Source: Faecalibacterium gallinarum (GTDB lineage Bacteria > Bacillota > Clostridia > Oscillospirales > Ruminococcaceae). Taken from it: DNA of 38,209 nucleotides. This document shows positions 15,643-21,802 of the stretch, piece after piece; the first letter of the stretch is position 1, and each line of letters begins with the position of its first letter. Both the position numbers and the translations under genes were made by a program. The notes below the pieces were generated by a model. That model did not search any database, was not told the origin of the DNA, and was given only the letters and a program-made list of their open reading frames with translations. Location of the stretch: assembly GCF_022180365.1 (NCBI RefSeq), contig NZ_BQKV01000066.1, positions 1-38,209 of the forward strand. Direction: 5' to 3'.

Positions 15643-16272
15643 TCAGGCCGGGCAGAGGGCCAGCTCGGGGCCCTGCCCACCCGGGCGGCTGCCCACCGCG
15701 CCCCAGCCCCGGCTCAGCCAGAGGGCCAATCGGGCCCAATCCGCCAGCGGCACCCAGACCGTTTCTTCCCGGGCCGCCTGGGGCGAAAACAAAAACAACC
15801 AGCAGGGGGCCAGGCCATTCAGGGGGCGAATCCCCCGCAGAACAAACCCCTGCTCTAAGTACACCGGCACCAGATCTTCGGCCTCGGGGGTGCACTCCAG
15901 CACCGCCCAGACCGGCCCGCCCCGGCTGCGCCGCACCGCCCGCCCGAGGGCGGCAGCCAGCGCCTGGGGCAGCCCCTCCGGCCGGCCCGCCGGAGGCATC
16001 AGCAGCACCCCGTGACCGGCGGCCCGCCACCCCATCATCGCCCGCAGGGCCGACGGAGCACTTAAATCAGCGCCCAGGGGCAGGACCGTCAGAGCCGTAC
16101 CCGGCCCGCCCTCCGGCTCACAGGCCCCCCACGCCTCCCCCAGCGCCAGCATCCGCAGCACCTCGCTGCGGGGGCGGTAGAGGCCCGAGGCCTCCCGCTG
16201 GGTCAGACGGCAAAATTCTTCCGCCGACAGGCGCCGGGCCTGCCGGATCATCGGCTCACATATGGTTCCCAT
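15643..16272 (-). CDS. GNAT-like acetyltransferase, divergent
   Basis: A 209-residue, very GC-rich and Ala/Gly/Pro-rich protein. Only the C-terminal part resembles a GNAT fold: a strand AVLECTPEAEDLVPVYLEQG followed by FVLRGIRPLNGL, like the Y...GF segment of acetyltransferases, and an earlier GHGVLLMPPAGRPEG that could be the acetyl-CoA loop. A canonical Q/RxxGxG/A loop is not clear, so the assignment is tentative. The start at 16272 places AAGGG at a workable distance; an ATG three codons upstream (16281) is the alternative. It leads a probable operon with the dehydrogenase and NUDIX genes. Confidence 0.55.
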   Translation of the reverse strand: MGTICEPMIRQARRLSAEEFCRLTQREASGLYRPRSEVLRMLALGEAWGACEPEGGPGTALTVLPLGADLSAPSALRAMMGWRAAGHGVLLMPPAGRPEGLPQALAAALGRAVRRSRGGPVWAVLECTPEAEDLVPVYLEQGFVLRGIRPLNGLAPCWLFLFSPQAAREETVWVPLADWARLALWLSRGWGAVGSRPGGQGPELALCPA

Positions 16273-16325
16273 GGCAATCATCCCTTCATTTTCCGCGGCC
16301 CTTTCCCCGGGCCTGCGCAGGGATG

Positions 16326-16361
16326 ATTCTACCTTAAACCGGGCGAATTTCGGCGCGAAAT
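16326..16361 (-). promoter_or_regulatory. Weak promoter with overlapping palindrome upstream of the GNAT-like gene
   Basis: On the minus strand TAGAAT (16326-16331) could be a -10 box. The expected -35 position falls inside a perfect palindrome, ATTTCG-GCG-CGAAAT (16347-16361). A poor -35 plus a palindrome suggests a regulated promoter, but both elements are short. Confidence 0.35.
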
Positions 16362-16373
16362 CCGTCGGCGGGT

Positions 16374-17111
16374 TCAGTCGGTTTTTTCGGCGTCCAGATC
16401 GATCTCTTCGCTGAGCACCTGACCGATGGGTTTGGCAATGCAGAGATCGGCCCGGCGGTCGGCCGCGGTGGGCTGCATGTTGATGACCACCAGATGCTCC
16501 CCCCGGAAATAATCCACCAGTCCGGCCGCCGGGTAGACCACCAGGCTGGTGCCGCCGATGATTAAGGTATCCGCCCGGCGGATGGCCGCCACCGCCCCCG
16601 AAAGGGTCTCGGGGTCCAGCCCCTCCTCATAGAGGACCACGTCCGGCTTGACGATGCCGCCGCAGACGGTGCAGCGGGGCACCCCGGTGCTGTTGGCGAT
16701 AAACGCCTGATCGTAGAAAGCGCCACACCGGGTGCAGTAGTTCCGCAGGGTGCTGCCGTGGAGCTCGTAGACATTTTTCGACCCCGCCGCCTGGTGAAGC
16801 CCGTCGATGTTCTGGGTCACCACGGCTTTGAGTTTGCCCTCCCGCTCCAGTTTCGCCAGCCGCAGATGGGCCGGGTTGGGTTTGGCCCCCTTGACGATCA
16901 TCTTATCCCGGTAAAACCGGTAGAATTCCTCGGGCTGCCGCTCCCAAAAGGTGTGGCTGAGGATGATCTCCGGCGGGTAGTCATATTTCTGATGGTAGAG
17001 CCCGTCCACACTGCGGAAATCCGGGATACCCGACTCGGTGGAGACCCCTGCCCCGCCGAAGAAAACAATGTTTTTGCTCTGCGCGAGTATTTTTTCCAGC
17101 GCCTGCATCAT
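16374..17111 (-). CDS. cobB: NAD-dependent protein deacylase, Sir2 family
   Basis: A 245-residue class III sirtuin that removes acyl groups from protein lysines, consuming NAD and giving nicotinamide and O-acetyl-ADP-ribose. All key parts are present: GAGVSTESGIPDFRS (20-34), TQNIDGLH (99-106), catalytic His118 in ELHGS, four zinc cysteines Cys126, Cys129, Cys147, Cys150, and GGTSLVVYPA with the NAD-binding IN near residue 222. The usual FGE is replaced by LYEEGL. ATGATG start at 17111, with AAAGGGGCGG about 10 bases upstream. It diverges from ogt across a 105-base gap and lies upstream of the GNAT-like gene. Confidence 0.92.
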   Translation of the reverse strand: MMQALEKILAQSKNIVFFGGAGVSTESGIPDFRSVDGLYHQKYDYPPEIILSHTFWERQPEEFYRFYRDKMIVKGAKPNPAHLRLAKLEREGKLKAVVTQNIDGLHQAAGSKNVYELHGSTLRNYCTRCGAFYDQAFIANSTGVPRCTVCGGIVKPDVVLYEEGLDPETLSGAVAAIRRADTLIIGGTSLVVYPAAGLVDYFRGEHLVVINMQPTAADRRADLCIAKPIGQVLSEEIDLDAEKTD

Positions 17112-17216
17112 CTGAAAACCGCCCCTTTCCCAAAAAACCGGTTTGTGTTATCCTAAAGAAAACGGATCGGAACGGTTTAAGTATAGCATATTTCCCCCGG
17201 AAAGGAAGCGGTTCTT

Positions 17217-17696
17217 TTGAACATCTGGTACACAAACAGCCCCTTTGGCACCCTCTGCCTCGAGGAGGAGGGTAACGCCCTGGTGGGGGTGCATTTTCTG
17301 ACCGAAGGGGTACCCGAGCTGGAACCCCTGCCCCGCAAGGTCTGCCAGACCCCTCTTTTGGCCGAAGCCGAGGAGCAGCTGGGCGAATATTTCGCAGGCG
17401 TACGGCGGGAGTTTGATCTGCCCCTGGCCCCCCGGGGCACGGCCTTTCAGCAGGCGGTGTGGGAGCAGCTGCTGGCCATCCCCTACGGCGAGACCCGCAG
17501 TTACGGCCAGCTGGCGGCAGCCCTGGGCCGGCCCGGGGCCAGCCGGGCGGTGGGGGGCGCCTGCCACCGCAACCCCATCGGCATCCTGATCCCCTGCCAC
17601 CGGGTGGTGGGGGCGGACGGCAGCCTGACCGGCTATGCCGGCGGGCTGGAAATCAAAGAGGCTCTGCTGGCGCTGGAAGAAGAATTCTCCCACTGA
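17217..17696 (+). CDS. ogt: Methylated-DNA--protein-cysteine methyltransferase
   Basis: A suicide repair protein that moves the alkyl group from O6-alkylguanine or O4-alkylthymine to its own cysteine. The active site is IPCHRVVG with acceptor Cys127; upstream are the helix-turn-helix region (IPYGETRSYGQLAAALGRP), the Arg finger region SRAVGGACHRNPI, and the C-terminal LTGYAGGLEIKEALL. Length 159 fits the short bacterial form without an Ada domain. The start is an uncommon TTG at 17217; AAAGGAAG sits 8-9 bases before it and no ATG upstream fits. It diverges from the sirtuin gene and ends at a bidirectional terminator. Confidence 0.93.
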   Translation: MNIWYTNSPFGTLCLEEEGNALVGVHFLTEGVPELEPLPRKVCQTPLLAEAEEQLGEYFAGVRREFDLPLAPRGTAFQQAVWEQLLAIPYGETRSYGQLAAALGRPGASRAVGGACHRNPIGILIPCHRVVGADGSLTGYAGGLEIKEALLALEEEFSH

Positions 17697-17710
17697 CCCA
17701 TCCAAACAAA

Positions 17711-17764
17711 AACGGCCCCGGCGGCCGGGCCCCCAAAGGGGCCTGACTGCCGGGGTCGTTTTTT
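17711..17764. terminator. Bidirectional terminator, ogt and flavin reductase
   Basis: AACGGCCCCGGC (17711-17722) pairs with GCCGGGGTCGTT (17749-17760) and runs into TTTTTT; an inner hairpin GGCCCC...GGGGCC sits in the loop. The minus strand has a T-rich tail also, and the leftward reductase gene ends at 17798. Confidence 0.8.
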
Positions 17765-17797
17765 GCATCAGAACAGAATCAAACGAAAGATTGCAGC

Positions 17798-19855
17798 TTA
17801 CAGCTGGCCCAGGGCGTGCTTGGCGGCGATCATGCCGAAGGTGTAGCAGCGGCCCAGGGACAGACCGGTCTGGTGGAAGGGATAGTCGGCGCCGCCGTAG
17901 AAGACACCGCCCACGTTGCCCACGCAGTACAGGCCCTCGATGACATTGCCCTCAGCGTCCAGAGCCTGGCCGTTGGCGTTGGTGTTGACGCCGCTGTCGA
18001 TGGAGGAAACGCGGATGTGCTTCCGGATGCCCCAGAAGGGTGCGGTCTGGATCTTGTGCATGTACTTCATGCTCTTGCCGAAGTCCTCGTCCGCGCCCTT
18101 GTCGCACAGCTCGTTGTAGCGCTCCACGCTGGCCTTGAGGGCATCGGCGGGGACGTCCAGCAGCTCGGCCAGCTCGTCCAGGGTGTCGGCCTTGTAGGTA
18201 TCCAGCAGGTTGGTGAAGACGCCCTCGGGGTTTTCCACAGCGCCGGGGATGTACTTGGTCATGGCAGCCTCAGGCACAGGGGCGTTGGCGTAGCTCATGT
18301 AGTCGTTGTCGTAGATCTGGCAATACCAGCCCTGGGAACCGTTGGGGTGGTTGGCGTCCACGTTGGCGCCATTGTACTTGGGAACATACTTGGTGATGTT
18401 GCCCATGTAGACAAAGCCGGTGTCCTCGTTGCAGAAGCGGTTGCCCTCCATGTTGACGTAGAGGAAGGGCTCCTCGTACATCAGGCCGGAGTCAAAGTCG
18501 TGCATCATCTTGGTGTGGCCCAGGTTCTCCATCTTGGCGCCGGCAGCAATGGCCATGATGTGGCCGTCACCGGTCTTCTGGAACTGCTTCTTGTCGAACT
18601 CCTGGACATCGGGGCACCAGCGCTTGACCATGGCCTCGTTGTTCATGTAGTCGCCGGTGGCCAGGATAACGCCCTTGGCGGCGTTGAACTGGATGTACTT
18701 GCCGTCCTCGGTCTTGCCGATGACGCCGGTGACCTTATCGCCCTCCTTGACCAGCTTGACAGCCGGGGTGGAGAAGAAGGTCTCCAGGTTGGGGCACTTG
18801 GCCTGGACGTTCTCCAGAACGGTGGCCAGCACGTCGCCCACGTTCTTGGGCTTGGGGCCGATCCAGGGTGCGAAGAAGTAGCAGTGCTCCTCACCGAAAT
18901 CGTAGGTATCCATCCGGTCCTTCCAGACGCCGGTCATATCCTGGCTGGTGCACATGTAGGCGTTCAGGCCCTTCTCGTCGTTGTGCAGCAGAGCAGCAGA
19001 ATCGGTGTTGGAGTCCACCTTGCTGCCGTCGCCGTACTCGGTCTCAGCGGTCAGACCGGCACGGTTCAGGTACCACATCAGAGCTTCTTCGCTGTGCTCC
19101 ACATAAGCGTTCAGCAGGCTGGTATCGGCGCGCCAGTCGCACAGGCCGTTGGTCATGTGGACCCACATCTTCTTGCCGGCGGGGGTGGACTTGGAGCTGA
19201 TGATGGCGGAACCGCAGTTGCCCTGGCTGACCACGACGCTCTGCTTCTGGAGCAGCGCGACGGAAGCGCCCAGCTCGGCGGCCCAGCCGGCGGCGGGCAC
19301 GCCCGCAGCGCCTGCGCCCACGACCACGATGTCGTAGTCCTTGACCTCGTCGGGGGTGATGTCGCCCAGCTCAACCACAGAGGACTCAACCTCCTCCACG
19401 GTCATGCCGTCGGGCACCACGGTCTCGGCCTTCTGGGCGTTGGTGGACTCGGAGGCGATGCCCTTGGCCTGGTTGATGCAGTTCTCAGCGGCCTTGCGGA
19501 CGGCGTTGGAGGTCACGGTGGAGCCGGATACACCGTCGATCTCGCTGGACTGGGTGTCCAGCACCTGCTGGATCAGCGTGTCGGCGGCATCCTTGCCGTA
19601 GCCGGCGGTCTCGCCCGAGACATCCAGCTGTACGTCGGTGATCTTCTCGGCGTCGAAGGTCATGGTGACCTTGACCTCGCCGATGCCCTGGGCGGAGGCG
19701 GTGTAGGTACCGGGGATATAAGTGCCGCTGGCAGTGCTGGAAGCAGTGGAGCTGCTGGCGCTGTTGCAGGCGGTCAGCGCACCGGCAGCCACGCTGCCCA
19801 TGACGGTGGCAGAAGCCAGTTTCAGAAAGTTCTTACGAGAAATTTTCTTGCTCAT
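17798..19855 (-). CDS. Extracellular flavinylated reductase, FAD-dependent lipoprotein
   Basis: A 685-residue predicted surface reductase. Residues 1-30 are a lipoprotein signal ending LTAC (Cys30); the SRKNFLK start resembles a Tat motif but has RK, not RR. Residues about 44-130 form an FMN_bind domain with DGVSGSTVTS, where Thr113 would receive FMN from ApbE. From about 172 is a fumarate-reductase/succinate-dehydrogenase flavoprotein domain with a Rossmann motif VVVGAGAAGVPAAG. This is the layout of gut bacterial flavin-linked respiratory reductases. The two signature segments that bind dicarboxylates in fumarate reductase (HTMGG and NRLGGN) are absent; the equivalents read RVSSIDSG and DYPFHQTG, so the acceptor is unknown. 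Its promoter looks MerR-controlled. Confidence 0.85.
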   Translation of the reverse strand: MSKKISRKNFLKLASATVMGSVAAGALTACNSASSSTASSTASGTYIPGTYTASAQGIGEVKVTMTFDAEKITDVQLDVSGETAGYGKDAADTLIQQVLDTQSSEIDGVSGSTVTSNAVRKAAENCINQAKGIASESTNAQKAETVVPDGMTVEEVESSVVELGDITPDEVKDYDIVVVGAGAAGVPAAGWAAELGASVALLQKQSVVVSQGNCGSAIISSKSTPAGKKMWVHMTNGLCDWRADTSLLNAYVEHSEEALMWYLNRAGLTAETEYGDGSKVDSNTDSAALLHNDEKGLNAYMCTSQDMTGVWKDRMDTYDFGEEHCYFFAPWIGPKPKNVGDVLATVLENVQAKCPNLETFFSTPAVKLVKEGDKVTGVIGKTEDGKYIQFNAAKGVILATGDYMNNEAMVKRWCPDVQEFDKKQFQKTGDGHIMAIAAGAKMENLGHTKMMHDFDSGLMYEEPFLYVNMEGNRFCNEDTGFVYMGNITKYVPKYNGANVDANHPNGSQGWYCQIYDNDYMSYANAPVPEAAMTKYIPGAVENPEGVFTNLLDTYKADTLDELAELLDVPADALKASVERYNELCDKGADEDFGKSMKYMHKIQTAPFWGIRKHIRVSSIDSGVNTNANGQALDAEGNVIEGLYCVGNVGGVFYGGADYPFHQTGLSLGRCYTFGMIAAKHALGQL

Positions 19856-19908
19856 GTGTGTTGTGTTCCTTTCTTTTTAGATTTCAAAAAGGATTTGTGG
19901 GCGCCCTG

Positions 19909-19936
19909 CAAGCGAGTGCACAAAGGTTCTCGCTTG
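19909..19936 (-). other. Stem-loop in the reductase 5'-leader
   Basis: CAAGCGAG (19909-19916) / CTCGCTTG (19929-19936), a perfect 8-bp stem with a 12-base loop. It lies just after the predicted transcription start of the reductase mRNA, and no T-run follows, so it is not a terminator. A 5' stabilising hairpin or protein site are possibilities. Confidence 0.5.
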
Positions 19937-19951
19937 TGAATTAACGAACAT

Positions 19952-19982
19952 AGTATAAAGAGTAAAGTTACTTGAGAGTCAA
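19952..19982 (-). promoter_or_regulatory. MerR-type promoter of the flavin reductase gene
   Basis: On the minus strand TTGACT (19977-19982) and TATACT (19952-19957) are 19 bases apart rather than 17. An inverted repeat, AGTAA-AG-TTACT (19961-19972), is centred in the spacer. Over-long spacers with a central dyad are the hallmark of promoters that MerR-family activators untwist. A MerR-family gene ends only 85 bases upstream. Confidence 0.75.
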
Positions 19983-20025
19983 CGGAGCTTCTCACAAAAA
20001 ACAATTTTAAATTTTGTGCAAAACG

Positions 20026-20066
20026 CAAAAAGCGGCTGATACAATTCAACGTACCAGCCACTTTTT
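20026..20066. terminator. Terminator of the four-gene cluster ending in the MerR gene
   Basis: AGCGGCTG (20031-20038) pairs with CAGCCACT (20055-20062), with one G-T pair; both strands have long T-runs after the stem. It isolates the reductase promoter from readthrough. Confidence 0.75.
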
Positions 20067-20885
20067 TTATTTCAGAATCCGAACCCCCAGGAAGTGGTAA
20101 TTCTCCACACGGCCCGCCTCGTTCACCCGGGAGGCCAGAATGGTGCTGTATCCCTCGCCAAAGGCGGAAATCTTCTGCTGTCGCAGCCAGGCCAGCGGCT
20201 CCCGGAGGGAGTCCCAGTCAAAGGGCCCCCGGCCCACCTGCCGCCAGATGGTGCAGGCGTATTCCCCGCCCGGCACAAACTCCACCTGGGGTGTCTGGGG
20301 GATGCTTAAAGCCCCGGCATCCTCGGCCGAAATCATCAGCCCCGGGGCGTATTCCACCCGGCCCTGCCCATAGCGGCAGAACGTCTCGTGGGGGATCCGG
20401 CTGACCCAGCGGACAATGGGCAGGTATTCCAGCCACTGCTGTTTTTCCTGCTCTTTCTGGGGATCTTTGAGGGGAGTTTCCCCCTCGGCGATGGTCAGCC
20501 GCCAGGCATCCGGCAGATGCTCCTGCCAGATCTGGCCCACATTTTCTTCCACCCGGCCAAAAACTTCCTGCATATGCCGCAGCTGGCGGGCGGTCAGCTG
20601 GGCCAGAATCGCCTGTTTGGAAAGTTCCTCCGCCTGTTTCTGGAGCAGGGCGGCGCTCTCCGCCCCCTGGGGGTCGGAGAGGAGCACCCGGCAATCTTCC
20701 AGGGAAAAGCCCGCCGCCCGCAGGGCCCGGCAGAGATTGAACCGCCGGGTGTCCACCACCGAATAATACCGGTAGCCATTGGTTTTGTCGGTCCAGGGTC
20801 GTATGATCCCGATTTTTTCATAGTAGCGCAGGGTATGGGGCGCCACACCCAGCAAACGGGCCATCTCATGGATGGTATAATTCAT
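20067..20885 (-). CDS. MerR-family transcriptional regulator with GyrI-like effector domain
   Basis: A 272-residue regulator. Residues 1-70 form the winged helix (YTIHEMARLLGVAPHTLRYY, then KIGIIRPWTDKTNGYRYYS). A helical linker spans about 75-125. The C-terminal 150 residues (PIVRWVSRIPHETFCRYG, GGEYACTIW and YHFLGVRIL) resemble the GyrI/BmrR-type small-molecule-binding domain. Such proteins activate promoters with long spacers. It is the last gene of a leftward cluster, 17 bases after the NAD(P)HX dehydratase gene. The reductase gene next downstream has a 19-bp-spacer promoter with a central dyad, so it is the likely target; the ligand is unknown. Confidence 0.9.
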   Translation of the reverse strand: MNYTIHEMARLLGVAPHTLRYYEKIGIIRPWTDKTNGYRYYSVVDTRRFNLCRALRAAGFSLEDCRVLLSDPQGAESAALLQKQAEELSKQAILAQLTARQLRHMQEVFGRVEENVGQIWQEHLPDAWRLTIAEGETPLKDPQKEQEKQQWLEYLPIVRWVSRIPHETFCRYGQGRVEYAPGLMISAEDAGALSIPQTPQVEFVPGGEYACTIWRQVGRGPFDWDSLREPLAWLRQQKISAFGEGYSTILASRVNEAGRVENYHFLGVRILK

Positions 20886-20902
20886 CGACCATTCCCCCTC
20901 TC

Positions 20903-21784
20903 TCAGCGGCCTGCCGCCGCGAAGAGCTGTCCCAGAGAATCAAACAGATCGTGGGGCAGCATTCCATACTGGCCCCGTTTTCGGGCGGTTTCATCGGCCG
21001 CGGCCCCGTGGAGCCAAACCCCGCAGGCCGCCGCCTCGGCCGGAGGCAGCCCGCAGGCCGAAAGGCCCGCGATCATCCCGGCCAGCACATCCCCGCTGCC
21101 GCCCCGGGAGAGCCCCGGGTTGCCGGTGGTATTGATCCAGGCCCGGCCATCCGGCGCGGCCACAATGGTCCGGCTGCCCTTGAGCACCAGCACACAGTTC
21201 CACCGCCGGGCCCAGGAGAGGGCCGTCTGTTCCCGGTCGGCTTCCAGCTCCCGGACGGGCTGCCCGGTCAGGCGGGACATCTCTCCGGGGTGAGGGGTCA
21301 GGATCAATCCCCCCGCGGGGCGAGGCAGTTCCTTGCCCTCAGCCAGCAGGGCCGCCGCCCCGTTCAGGCCGTCGGCATCCAGCACCACGGCGCCCCCTGC
21401 GGCGGGCAGAAGATTTTCCACCAGGGCTTTGGTGTCCCCGGTGTTGCCGAGGCCCGGCCCCAGCAAAAGCACCCGGCTTTTTTCGGCGGCAGGCAGAAGC
21501 TGCTCCAGCGCCTCCGCCGAGACGCCTCCTTCGGGCCCGGCAGCACAGGGCAGGAAGCAGCATTCCGGCAGCCGGGCGGCCACCGCCGCCACCACCGGCT
21601 CCACGCTGGCCAGGGTGACGATCCCCGCGCCAGTGCGCAGGGCCCCCTCCACCGTGAGGGAGGCTGCCCCCCGATACCGGGCGCTGCCCGCCACCGCCAG
21701 CACGGTGCCATAGGTTCCCTTATGGCTGTCGGGGTTCCGTCGCCGGATCTGCCCCCAGACAAAACTCCCGTTCAGCTGTTCCAT
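20903..21784 (-). CDS. nnrD: ADP-dependent NAD(P)H-hydrate dehydratase
   Basis: A metabolite-repair enzyme of the ribokinase fold that converts the hydrated, inactive forms of NADH and NADPH back to the active cofactors. Signs: HKGTYGTVLAVAGSARYRGA near the start, LLLGPGLG, LTPHPGEMSRLTG, and the kinase-family motif NPGLSRGGSGDVLAGMI with catalytic Asp232. The 293 residues comprise only the dehydratase part; the NnrE epimerase domain fused to it in many bacteria is absent and not seen nearby. The start ATG at 21784 follows AAAGGGGGAA, 18 bases after the GTPase gene stop. Cotranscription with the GTPase and MerR genes is likely. Confidence 0.92.
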   Translation of the reverse strand: MEQLNGSFVWGQIRRRNPDSHKGTYGTVLAVAGSARYRGAASLTVEGALRTGAGIVTLASVEPVVAAVAARLPECCFLPCAAGPEGGVSAEALEQLLPAAEKSRVLLLGPGLGNTGDTKALVENLLPAAGGAVVLDADGLNGAAALLAEGKELPRPAGGLILTPHPGEMSRLTGQPVRELEADREQTALSWARRWNCVLVLKGSRTIVAAPDGRAWINTTGNPGLSRGGSGDVLAGMIAGLSACGLPPAEAAACGVWLHGAAADETARKRGQYGMLPHDLFDSLGQLFAAAGR

Positions 21785-21802
21785 CTTGTTTCCCCCTTTT
21801 GA

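Noticed and set aside
17798-19855. Tat-exported reductase
   Set aside because: The N-terminus has SRKNFLK; Tat normally needs RR. A Sec lipoprotein signal explains the N-terminus as well. oppA, in contrast, has a true RR motif.
17816-19939. A 707-codon rightward frame opposite the flavin reductase
   Set aside because: Antisense shadow of a GC-rich gene; no domain pattern, and the leftward frame has complete FMN and FAD motifs.
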